DNA from: JAGOEF01 sp964511665
Lineage (GTDB): Bacteria; Bacteroidota; Bacteroidia; Bacteroidales; ML635J-15
DNA length: 41,981 nucleotides
Assembly: GCA_964511665.1 (NCBI GenBank)
Contig: CAZEHA010000030.1
Coordinates: 1 to 41,981 of the forward strand
Reading direction: 5' to 3'
Part shown: in pieces, positions 1 through 7,568 of the stretch
Layout of the letters: each line of letters starts with the position of its first letter
How positions within the stretch are numbered: the stretch's first letter is position 1
Notes under the pieces: generated by a model
What the model saw: the letters and a program-made list of their open reading frames with translations, nothing else
Databases searched by the model: none
Told to the model about the DNA's origin: nothing
Translations under genes and position numbers: made by a program

Positions 1-59
1 AAGATTTCAATTAAGATTACAAGAATGTGGTCTAAAGAATGGGGAGTAGTTTATTGAAA

Positions 60-1334
60 ATGAACGAAGATTTCTTGCAGTTTGTTTGGAAGCATAAGCT
101 TTACGATTTGCACAATATGGTGTTGTCTGATGGTCGTAAATTCGATGTATTAGATGCCGGCGCGTTGAACCGCGATTCGGGCCCCGACTTTTTTAATGCC
201 AAAATTAAAATCGACGGCACCGTATGGGTCGGTAATGTTGAAGTACATTACGAGTCGTCGCAATGGTATGGCCACCATCATCATCTTGATAAAGCCTACG
301 ATAATGTAATTCTGCATGTAGTGTTTCATCACAACAAAGATGTGTATGATGTTTCTGGAAGTCCCATTCCGGTGTTTGAGATGATAATTCCCGATACGGT
401 TCTTGAAAACTATCATAAACTACTGTCGGAAGCTGTGTGGCCGGCCTGTAAACAAGATTTGAGGCAGATAGACATCGAGGCTATGAAGTTGTGGCTAAAC
501 GCAGTAGCAATCGAGCGACTTCAGTCGAAAACCGATGATGTAAAGCGTTTGTATATGCACAACAATGGGAGCTGGGAAGCAGTTTGGCTGCAAATGCTTG
601 GGGCTGTGATGGGATTCAGAGTGAATAAGGAAGCTTTTGTTATGCTGATGCAACGAACCCCATTTAAAGTAATTATTAAAGAAAGCTACGATGTATTCCG
701 TATCGAGGCCTTGTTGTTTGGTCAGGCAGGCCTGCTGCCCGAACATGCCGAAGACCAATACAGTGCAGCACTAAACAGCGAGTATCAGTTTCTGAAACAT
801 AAATACGAACTGACTCCGATGCCCGGATATATTTGGAAGTTTGCACGCATGCGACCGGGAAATTTTCCTACCCTTCGAATTGCCCAGTTTGCAGCAATAA
901 TCTACAAGCATCCGGCCATGGTGGCAGAGTTGCTTAAGCAACAAACAACCGGCGATATTAATTCATTTTTCGATATCGAGGTATCTGATTACTGGAAAAC
1001 ACATTATCGTTTCAGTGCGTCGTCAAAGCCTTTTAGTGGTAAGTTGGGTAAATCGGCTATCGATTTGCTGATGATAAATGTAGTTGCACCCTTTGTATTC
1101 TTTTATGGTTCTTATCACGAATTGCCTGACGTAAGCGAAAGAGCTCTCGATTGGCTGTCGGCTGCTTCTCCCGAGAACAATTACATCACGCGGGGATGGG
1201 CACAGGCAGGAATTGTGGCCGACAATGCCATGCAGTCGCAAGCACTCATTCAGCTTCGCGAAAAATACTGTCTGCGCTATCGTTGTGTGCATTGTTATGC
1301 AGGGAGTAAATTGATTGCGGGCAAGAGTATATGA
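60..1334 (+). CDS. DUF2851 family protein
   Basis: This 424-residue protein matches the DUF2851 family, which is common in Bacteroidota and has no settled function. The N-terminus starts MNEDFLQFVW and residues 37-63 carry the family block with SGPDF, then GNVEVH (D43, E61, H63), followed by a histidine-rich stretch GHHHH at 71-75. The spacing of the acidic residues resembles a PD-(D/E)xK nuclease fold, but that is inference. The C-terminus has a cysteine set C404-x4-C409-x2-C412 that could bind a metal. I chose the ATG at 60 rather than the in-frame ATG at 39 because the conserved region begins there. The next gene is 52 bp downstream on the same strand. The upstream neighbour lies outside the window. 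Confidence 0.85.
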   Translation: MNEDFLQFVWKHKLYDLHNMVLSDGRKFDVLDAGALNRDSGPDFFNAKIKIDGTVWVGNVEVHYESSQWYGHHHHLDKAYDNVILHVVFHHNKDVYDVSGSPIPVFEMIIPDTVLENYHKLLSEAVWPACKQDLRQIDIEAMKLWLNAVAIERLQSKTDDVKRLYMHNNGSWEAVWLQMLGAVMGFRVNKEAFVMLMQRTPFKVIIKESYDVFRIEALLFGQAGLLPEHAEDQYSAALNSEYQFLKHKYELTPMPGYIWKFARMRPGNFPTLRIAQFAAIIYKHPAMVAELLKQQTTGDINSFFDIEVSDYWKTHYRFSASSKPFSGKLGKSAIDLLMINVVAPFVFFYGSYHELPDVSERALDWLSAASPENNYITRGWAQAGIVADNAMQSQALIQLREKYCLRYRCVHCYAGSKLIAGKSI

Positions 1335-1386
1335 ATGCAATTTATTTGTAATAATTTCGGAGTAAAAGATTATAATTGTTAGCAAA

Positions 1387-1806
1387 ATGAGAAAACTGTT
1401 ATTCTTTTTGATAGTATTGAGTATTCAACCGGTGGTGCATGCTCAGCATTTTGGAGTGGAACACCCAATCGATAGCATCTATATTGCCTGCATCAATGGC
1501 GAAGATCAATCGACCCATGGTATGTTGCAATGTGCTTCGAAGGCATACGATGCATGGTTCAGCGAGGTTAATGCCAGTTTCTTGATGCTGCTTAATATTT
1601 CCGATGAGAATGAGAAAATACTTTTACAAAAAGCGCAACAAGATTGGGAAACTTTCATACGTTCCGAATTCGACTATTCCAACACAATGCACCAAAACAT
1701 GGCTGGCAGTATGTATAAGCTATTCGATGCCGATATCATGGTGCAGTTGGTGAAACAACGTGCCATGCAATTAAGATTATACCTTGATACCAAACAGATG
1801 GAGTAA
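1387..1806 (+). CDS. LprI-like (DUF1311) secreted protein
   Basis: A 139-residue protein with a clear signal peptide (MRKLLFFLIVLSIQPVVHA, cleavage near residue 19-20). The mature part shows the pattern of the lysozyme-inhibitor LprI N-terminal domain: a cysteine near residue 35 followed by STHGMLQCASKAYDAWFSEV, then a long helix with LLQKAQQDWETFIRSEF. In that family these conserved features are the M..C...A...W..E and AQ..W..F motifs with a disulfide between the two cysteines. It probably acts in the periplasm. LprI-type proteins inhibit lysozyme in some bacteria, but many members have no tested role, so inhibitor activity is not claimed here. It converges with nadD, whose stop lies 12 bp away. 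Confidence 0.75.
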   Translation: MRKLLFFLIVLSIQPVVHAQHFGVEHPIDSIYIACINGEDQSTHGMLQCASKAYDAWFSEVNASFLMLLNISDENEKILLQKAQQDWETFIRSEFDYSNTMHQNMAGSMYKLFDADIMVQLVKQRAMQLRLYLDTKQME

Positions 1807-1818
1807 TTGGTGTATTTA

Positions 1819-2394
1819 TTACCTGTAGAAATTCATTTCTTCGATATATTTCCACACATCGGGATGCAAAAAATGCCTGACATCTTTTGCTTCTGCGATG
1901 GCATTGCGAATAAACGATGACGAAATTTCGATATGTGGGGCATCAACAACTGTAGCATTCAACATAGAATGCGCGTTGGTTTCAGCGTTCAAACGAGGAT
2001 ATACCAAGAGACCGTATTGTTCCAAAATCTGTTGACTGTTTTTCCATTTATGAAAACTTTTCATATTGTCGCTTCCTACAATGGGAAGAAACTGTCGGTC
2101 GGGGTGTTTCTCGCTGAGATAAGCTAATGTGTTAATCGTATAACTGGGGCGAGGCAGGCTAAATTCAATATCACAGGCTTTGAAACGAGTATCACCTGCT
2201 ATCGCCAGGTTTACCATATATAGTCGCTGTCGCTCAGCTAACAAGCTTTGCTTATCTTTAAACGGGTTTTGTGGGCTCACTATAAACCATATTTCCCCGA
2301 GATCGGAATAACAGGCTATGTAATTAGCAATAGCTAAATGCCCGATGTGAACGGGGTTGAAACTGCCAAAATATAGACCAGTTTTTTTATTCAT
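1819..2394 (-). CDS. nadD: Nicotinate-nucleotide adenylyltransferase
   Basis: NadD transfers AMP from ATP to nicotinate mononucleotide, giving deamido-NAD in NAD synthesis. The 191-residue protein has the nucleotidyltransferase motif GSFNPVHIGH near the N-terminus (HxGH signature) and the C-terminal ISSSFIR motif, as in NadD/CoaD enzymes. Length is normal for the family. An open frame extends 26 codons further upstream, but the ATG at 2394 places the GSFNP motif about nine residues in, as in homologues. The start overlaps the stop of the preceding FKBP gene by 8 bp, so translation is probably coupled and this is the last gene of the DHH-FKBP-FKBP-FKBP-nadD operon. Confidence 0.93.
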   Translation of the reverse strand: MNKKTGLYFGSFNPVHIGHLAIANYIACYSDLGEIWFIVSPQNPFKDKQSLLAERQRLYMVNLAIAGDTRFKACDIEFSLPRPSYTINTLAYLSEKHPDRQFLPIVGSDNMKSFHKWKNSQQILEQYGLLVYPRLNAETNAHSMLNATVVDAPHIEISSSFIRNAIAEAKDVRHFLHPDVWKYIEEMNFYR

Positions 2395-3376
2395 ACACTT
2401 GTACAAGGGTAATTTCGAACAAAAGGGTTGAGTAGGGTGGAACATCACCAAAGCGTTGCGAGCCGTAAGCAAGCCTGAAAGGAATTATTGCCAGGGCTGT
2501 TTCTCCTTGGCTCATAAGATATACAGCTTCTTCGAGGCCGGGTATTACTTCGTTGTTGCCAGTGGTAAATACAAAGGGTGGCTGGTTCTCGTCGATGGCA
2601 TCGAACATACCACCATCAATAAACATGGCACTGTAGCGAATGGCTACCTTGCTGCCGGGTTTAGGCTTTTTAGTTCCCCTGTTGTTAAGACTTAAGAAAT
2701 ACAAACCACTGTTAGTCGGTTTTATATCCAGATTTTCTAACATCAAAAATCTGTTAATCAGGCTTAATTCTTCAACAGCGAATTTGCGATCGATTTCCGA
2801 CATCGTTTTCGAGAACTCATCTTGTGGTATGATACTTTCGAGTTTTACGTAAAACACTATTTTGCTCCCCCGTGCAACAAAAGCCGGAATTTGCACCAAC
2901 TTACGGCTATGTCGGTAAAACAATTCGGCATCTACTTTAAAAATTGCCGAATCGCCCTCGGCCATTAAGAGAAAGCCCTCTTCGATACTGCCTTTGTGGG
3001 CAGGAGGTTCCAATCTCATTTTAAAAACTTTTCCTGCATCATTTGAGTCGAACAACAACGAGTCTTTTTCGGTGGTATATCGCAAGTTTAACTGTAATAC
3101 GTCGCCAATCAACGGACGTCGTGTGTTGCGTTTGCCTATGAATTTGTATAACAGTCCCGATGTTGTATTGCTGAACGACATGTTTTGCCGGTTGATTTCA
3201 TGTAGAATCATATTGCCATCGGTATCAAAATGCAGTACGGCACCACCGATATACTCGGGGTCGATAGCCAGTATTCGAGGGGCTGCTTGTTTACCTGTAT
3301 ACACTTTTTTGCTGTCGGGTTTGCACGCAGCCAATCCAAATAGTATAAAAACAATTACCAGCAGCTTTATTTTCAT
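2387..3376 (-). CDS. FKBP-type peptidyl-prolyl isomerase lipoprotein (two FKBP-like domains)
   Basis: A 329-residue lipoprotein: signal peptide with lipobox LAAC (Cys 18) and a lysine-rich start. It looks like two FKBP-like halves. The first (about residues 45-190) keeps only the general layout. The second (about 215-329) is closer to the family, with the final strand pattern PPYSTLLFEITLVQV and LAYG at 302-305. The tryptophan that floors the FKBP pocket is replaced by Leu (L281, context IPGLEEA), and the usual FD pair sits in MFDAID. Substitution at the Trp position is known in some active FKBPs, so activity is uncertain. It probably acts on exported proteins in the periplasm or at a membrane surface. 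The ATG overlaps the upstream stop as ATGA, so it belongs to the same operon. Confidence 0.85.
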   Translation of the reverse strand: MKIKLLVIVFILFGLAACKPDSKKVYTGKQAAPRILAIDPEYIGGAVLHFDTDGNMILHEINRQNMSFSNTTSGLLYKFIGKRNTRRPLIGDVLQLNLRYTTEKDSLLFDSNDAGKVFKMRLEPPAHKGSIEEGFLLMAEGDSAIFKVDAELFYRHSRKLVQIPAFVARGSKIVFYVKLESIIPQDEFSKTMSEIDRKFAVEELSLINRFLMLENLDIKPTNSGLYFLSLNNRGTKKPKPGSKVAIRYSAMFIDGGMFDAIDENQPPFVFTTGNNEVIPGLEEAVYLMSQGETALAIIPFRLAYGSQRFGDVPPYSTLLFEITLVQVYE

Positions 3377-4230
3377 TGTACCGAAATTAATTCTACTTCA
3401 AAAATCAGAGTTGAATAGGGTAGAATTCCTCTTGTGCCTGTTGCTCCGTAAGCCAGCTTCGAGGGTATTATCAAACGGGCTTTGCCACCTGCTTTCATAT
3501 TAGCAATGCCTTCGTCCCAACCGGCAATTACTTCTCCGTTACCCAGTATAAACTCAATGGGGCGGCCACCCAGCGAAGTGTCGAAAACACTACCATCGAT
3601 TAGGCTACCTGTGTAATGCACTTTAACCAGTCGACCCGCAATGGCCTGTATTCCATTGCCTTTAAGCGTTTCAATGTAATACAAACCCGAAGCTGATGGT
3701 TCAGTGCTTGTGTTGGTTCGTTGCAGATAAGCACTCAGCAATTCCATTTCGGTTTTTTCGTCTTTGTGATATTTTTCGAGCAATACATCGTCGTATTCAG
3801 TGGTTTCAACTATGTCGTCGAGCCGGATTCTGATAATGATTTTATCGCCTTTCTTTAGTTTTTCGGGAAGGCGTTCTCCTTTTTCGGTATATTTGTAATA
3901 GTTATAGGCATCAATTCTAAAAATAGCACTATCGCCTATATGCAACATCAGCAGTGCGTCTTCGAAAGAACCACCCGGATGCTGAGGATCGGCGATTTTT
4001 CGCATGTATTTTCGTTCCGATTCTTTTGTGGTGAAAATCAATTCATTTTGCTCGGTAACAATATCCATGCATAGAGTTACAACATCGTTTGTGTCAGGTT
4101 TTTTTGCCTCTTTATTATGATTGACGATTATGTATTCAAGGCCTGTAGCTGTTTTAGAGTAATGGTTTTTATCGTTTACACACGATAGAAGCACAAAAGC
4201 CAAAACAAACACAAAAATCGAAATTCTCAT
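3373..4230 (-). CDS. FKBP-type peptidyl-prolyl isomerase lipoprotein (canonical active site)
   Basis: A 285-residue lipoprotein with lipobox LLSC (Cys 17). An N-terminal FKBP-like half (about residues 25-155) is degenerate. The C-terminal half (about 180-285) is a canonical FKBP domain: VHYTGSLIDGSVFD at 204-217, GEVIAGWDEG at 232-241 and KLAYGATG at 257-264. The residues matching FKBP12 Tyr26, Phe36, Asp37, Trp59 and Tyr82 are Y206, F216, D217, W238 and Y261, so this is the member of the trio most likely to be an active prolyl isomerase. In gliding Bacteroidota the FKBP lipoprotein GldI is encoded near a DHH phosphoesterase gene, and this locus has the same neighbour. The GldI link is inference, so no symbol is given. 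Confidence 0.88.
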   Translation of the reverse strand: MRISIFVFVLAFVLLSCVNDKNHYSKTATGLEYIIVNHNKEAKKPDTNDVVTLCMDIVTEQNELIFTTKESERKYMRKIADPQHPGGSFEDALLMLHIGDSAIFRIDAYNYYKYTEKGERLPEKLKKGDKIIIRIRLDDIVETTEYDDVLLEKYHKDEKTEMELLSAYLQRTNTSTEPSASGLYYIETLKGNGIQAIAGRLVKVHYTGSLIDGSVFDTSLGGRPIEFILGNGEVIAGWDEGIANMKAGGKARLIIPSKLAYGATGTRGILPYSTLIFEVELISVQ

Positions 4231-4234
4231 ATCA

Positions 4235-4786
4235 TTAATTTTTTATAGCGATTAATTCAATGTCGTACACCAACACGGCACGATAAGGCACTTTATATCC
4301 ATCGCCGGGAACACCAAAAGCCAAATGAGGATGTAGAATAAACCGAGCTTTTTCGCCAACGCGCATCAAGCGCAGGCCTTCGTCGATGCCCGATTCTTCG
4401 TTGTTGTGCCCAATAAGCATTTCTCTGTTTCCCAACGAATCGGAACTGTAAATCAATGTGCCGTCGAGCAACCATGTGTTATAAGTAAACTCAACATTTG
4501 CTCCCGGTAAAGGCATTTCCCCATCGCTGTGCGAATAAATCTGATAATATAAACCACTGGGCGATTGTTGCATATCCCAGTTGCGTCGCTTTATAAACCC
4601 TCTGATCATTTCGTCGTTAACTGCAATTATCTCTTTATTCATTTCAATCATGGGTTTCTGATACTGGTGCTTCACATCAGAATAAGCTAAGGGCTCGTCG
4701 TTAGCCTTTTTTCCACTGTTGCACGATGCCGACATTAAAAACACAGCGGCAGGGAGCATAATAGCAAGTATCTTAAACGATTTCAT
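4235..4786 (-). CDS. FKBP-like lipoprotein (degenerate, GldI-like context)
   Basis: A 183-residue lipoprotein. The start at 4786 (MKSFKILAIM) gives a clean signal peptide with lipobox SASC. The longer open frame upstream lies inside the DHH gene. One FKBP-like domain covers about residues 70-183. The final strands (VPYRAVLVYDIELIAI) are conserved, but the pocket Trp is replaced by Ile (SGIDEG), the usual AY is AF (HLAFGVPGDG) and the FD pair is missing (LDGTLIYSSD). It may be a binding protein rather than an enzyme. The start codon overlaps the DHH stop by 14 bp, and the next FKBP gene begins 4 bp after this stop, so all three FKBP genes share one transcript. Confidence 0.82.
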   Translation of the reverse strand: MKSFKILAIMLPAAVFLMSASCNSGKKANDEPLAYSDVKHQYQKPMIEMNKEIIAVNDEMIRGFIKRRNWDMQQSPSGLYYQIYSHSDGEMPLPGANVEFTYNTWLLDGTLIYSSDSLGNREMLIGHNNEESGIDEGLRLMRVGEKARFILHPHLAFGVPGDGYKVPYRAVLVYDIELIAIKN

Positions 4787-5798
4787 CTTTGTAGTTTTTA
4801 AGAAGGTTTTCGAAATGACCAAGCGCCTCTTGAAGTGTTCCATGAAATTCTCCGCCGGCAGCATTTCTATGACCGCCACCAAAAAAATGTTTAGATGCGA
4901 AGCTGTTTACCGGAAAGCTTCCCTTTGAGCGAAACGATATTTTAATGTGGTTTTCTCTTTCGATGAATATAGCCGACACTCTTACACCACTAACCGACAA
5001 CGGATAATTCACAAAACCTTCGGTGTCGCCCGTAACATAATTGTATTTGGCCAAATCGCTGAGGCTAAGGCTTATGTATGCGGTTTTGCAATCGTCGAGT
5101 ACCGTCATTTTTTCGTTGAGGGCGTAACCCAGCAAGCGCATACGATGCGATGAGAAATTATTGTAAACGCGGTCGTAAATTGCATCTTTATCGATGCCGG
5201 TTTTCAATAGCTTCGACACTACCCTGAAGGTATTGGCATTCGATGAATTGTAGTTAAACGATCCGGTATCGGTCATGATGCCGGCATAGAGGCATTCGGC
5301 CATACTTAAGTTTACTTCACTGCCAAAGTCTGACTTCTCGATGGTTTCGAATACAATTTCGGCTGTGGAACTTGCATTGATGCTGTGAATCAACAGTTTG
5401 CTATTGGCTTTGGGGTTGGGATGGTGGTCGATAATTACCACAGGGGCAGTAGTTTCTGATAAGACGGGAGCTAACACCGACATTCTCGTCAGATCGTTGA
5501 AGTCGACACAAATTATTAAATCGGCATTCGCAATTTCGCGCATTGCCTTGTGTTTATTGCGCGATGCCATTGTAATTCCGTTGGCACCCGGCATCCATTT
5601 CAGAAATGCCGGAAAATTGTTTGGACTGATAACCTGAGCTTTTTTGTTAATCGATTTCAGCAGATGCCACAAGGCCAATGCCGAGCCTATAGCATCGCCA
5701 TCAGGATTTTCGTGAGGTATTATTACAATTTGGTTCGCTTGCGTCACATACTGGCGAAACTTCGAAAAAATAGAATTATTTCTAGTAAACAAACTCAT
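4773..5798 (-). CDS. DHH-family phosphoesterase, NrnA-like
   Basis: A 341-residue DHH/DHHA1 phosphoesterase. Seen motifs: PHENPDGDAIGS at 28-39 (motif I), VDFND at 98-102, DHHP at 124-127 (the naming motif) and the C-terminal DHHA1 glycine motif FGGGHRNAAGG. In the family these residues hold two metal ions that hydrolyse phosphodiester bonds of nanoRNA, pAp or cyclic dinucleotides; which one cannot be told from sequence. Cytoplasmic. I use the ATG at 5798, since the alternative start 22 codons upstream adds a hydrophobic, unlikely leader. It is the first gene of the five-gene operon, with overlapping stop and start to the FKBP gene behind it. Confidence 0.9.
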   Translation of the reverse strand: MSLFTRNNSIFSKFRQYVTQANQIVIIPHENPDGDAIGSALALWHLLKSINKKAQVISPNNFPAFLKWMPGANGITMASRNKHKAMREIANADLIICVDFNDLTRMSVLAPVLSETTAPVVIIDHHPNPKANSKLLIHSINASSTAEIVFETIEKSDFGSEVNLSMAECLYAGIMTDTGSFNYNSSNANTFRVVSKLLKTGIDKDAIYDRVYNNFSSHRMRLLGYALNEKMTVLDDCKTAYISLSLSDLAKYNYVTGDTEGFVNYPLSVSGVRVSAIFIERENHIKISFRSKGSFPVNSFASKHFFGGGHRNAAGGEFHGTLQEALGHFENLLKNYKDEIV

Positions 5799-5896
5799 TA
5801 AACTCAAAATTAACCGATAAAGATAATGGTTTGTTTTACACAATTTAAAAAAAAGTGTTCTCAAACCGCATTTTTATCGCTGTGTCGTGTTGGGTA

Positions 5897-7447
5897 TTAT
5901 GAGCAGGTGCAGCAACCGCAGCGCATTTTTTCGATAAGTACACAGCCCGTCATATCTTCAGGAATGGGTAATTCCATAAGGCAGAGTATGCTGGGGGCAA
6001 CATCGGCCAAAATACCCGACTGCACCGATTTCACCCTGTTACTAACCACAATAATGGGAACCGGATTCAGCGAATGTGCTGTGTTCGGCGACCCATCGGA
6101 GTTTTTTACATAATCGGCGTTGCCATGGTCGGCAATTATCACTACCTCATAATCGTTTTTTCGAGCTGTCTGCACAACTTCGCCCACACATTCATCAACA
6201 GCCATAACAGCTTTATAAACGGCTTCGTATATACCTGTGTGCCCTACCATATCGCCATTGGCAAAATTGAGACAGATAAAATGGTGCTTCTTTTTGTTCA
6301 GTTCATCAATCACGGCATCTTTCACTTTATATGCACTCATTTCGGGTTGCAGGTCGTAGGTGGCAACTTTGGGCGATGGTATCATAATGCGCTCTTCGCC
6401 TTCGAAAACATCTTCGCGCCCCCCGCTGAAAAAGAAGGTAACATGGGCATATTTTTCGGTTTCGGCAATCCTGAGCTGGTTTAAGCCCATTGTGGATATG
6501 GTTTCGCCCAGCGTGTTTTTCACATTTTGTTTATCGTAAATAACATGTATGTTTTCGAAACTTTCGTCGTATCGGGTTAGTGTGTAATACTGCAACGGAA
6601 TGGTTTTCATGCCATTTTCGGGCATGTCGCGCTGGGTTAAGGCAATGCTGATTTGTCGCAAACGGTCGGTTCGGAAGTTGAAGCATATCACCACATCGTT
6701 TTCGCGGATAATGGTCAACGGATTATCATTTTCATCGACCATTACCACCGGTTTAATAAACTCATCGGTAATTCCTTGCGCATACGATAGCCTTATGGCT
6801 TCGAGTACATCGGAGCTTTTTTGTCCAATTCCATGCACCATGGCATCGTAGCCTTTTTTTATGCGTTCCCATCGTTTGTCGCGGTCCATGGTGTAGTACC
6901 GGCCGCTAAGCGTTGCAATTTTTACATCGGTATTGTTTATGTGATTTACCACTGTTTCAACAAAACCCAATCCGCTCATGGGGTCGGTGTCGCGACCATC
7001 GGTAAGCGCATGAATAAATACCTGCTTCAGGTTGTAATCGGCCGTAATATCGCATAGTTTCAGTAAGTGTTGGCTCATGCTGTGCACACCACCGTCGCCA
7101 ATAAGACCAATAAAATGCACGGTTTTGTTATTGTCGCGTGCATAAGCAAAGGCCTGTTGAATCGTGGAATTGTTCCTGATGGCATCGGTTTCCACTTCTT
7201 TGTTGATGCGTACCAAATCCTGATATATCACACGACCTGCGCCAATATTCAAATGACCTACTTCGCTGTTTCCCATTTGCCCTTCGGGTAATCCCACGTC
7301 TTCACCTGAAGCCTTAAGCCATGAGTGGTGATAGGCTTGTTTCAGCCTGTCGATGTTGGGTGTGGGGGCTGTGGAAATAACATCGCTATCCGAGCCGTTG
7401 CCTATCCCCCAGCCATCTAAAATCATTAAAAGTACTTTTCTTTCCAT
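5897..7447 (-). CDS. gpmI: 2,3-bisphosphoglycerate-independent phosphoglycerate mutase
   Basis: GpmI interconverts 3- and 2-phosphoglycerate in glycolysis and gluconeogenesis, using two metal ions (usually Mn) and a phosphoserine intermediate. The 516-residue protein has the alkaline-phosphatase superfamily metal motif ILDGWGIGNG (D11), the catalytic serine in GQMGNSEVGHLNIG (S61), the substrate loop TDGRDTDP, and the C-terminal metal motif IADHGNADY followed by TAHSLNPVP. Length is normal. It ends in an odd cysteine-rich tail (RCGCCTCS) beyond the usual end. The gene is divergent from the D,D-peptidase gene, with a -7 promoter element at 7512-7519. Confidence 0.97.
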   Translation of the reverse strand: MERKVLLMILDGWGIGNGSDSDVISTAPTPNIDRLKQAYHHSWLKASGEDVGLPEGQMGNSEVGHLNIGAGRVIYQDLVRINKEVETDAIRNNSTIQQAFAYARDNNKTVHFIGLIGDGGVHSMSQHLLKLCDITADYNLKQVFIHALTDGRDTDPMSGLGFVETVVNHINNTDVKIATLSGRYYTMDRDKRWERIKKGYDAMVHGIGQKSSDVLEAIRLSYAQGITDEFIKPVVMVDENDNPLTIIRENDVVICFNFRTDRLRQISIALTQRDMPENGMKTIPLQYYTLTRYDESFENIHVIYDKQNVKNTLGETISTMGLNQLRIAETEKYAHVTFFFSGGREDVFEGEERIMIPSPKVATYDLQPEMSAYKVKDAVIDELNKKKHHFICLNFANGDMVGHTGIYEAVYKAVMAVDECVGEVVQTARKNDYEVVIIADHGNADYVKNSDGSPNTAHSLNPVPIIVVSNRVKSVQSGILADVAPSILCLMELPIPEDMTGCVLIEKMRCGCCTCS

Positions 7448-7510
7448 ATTTAATTAGGTGCAAATGCTTACACTTTTTGGTATTAACAAGGCCTTGTTAT
7501 GAATGTTCAT

Positions 7511-7551
7511 GCAAAACTACCGCAAAGATGCTTAAAATCGCTTAGTTTTGC
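7511..7551. promoter_or_regulatory. Divergent promoter pair between gpmI and dacB-like gene
   Basis: A 9-bp inverted repeat, GCAAAACTA at 7511-7519 and TAGTTTTGC at 7543-7551, contains the Bacteroidota -7 consensus TAnnTTTG on both strands: TAGTTTTG at 7512-7519 (minus, towards gpmI) and at 7543-7550 (plus, towards the peptidase). No good -33 TTTG is found at the usual 17-23 bp spacing for either one, so both assignments rest on the -7 element and position. For the plus gene the ATG (7569) lies 18 bp after the element. Confidence 0.45.
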
Positions 7552-7568
7552 AATATAATGCCAAGTCG

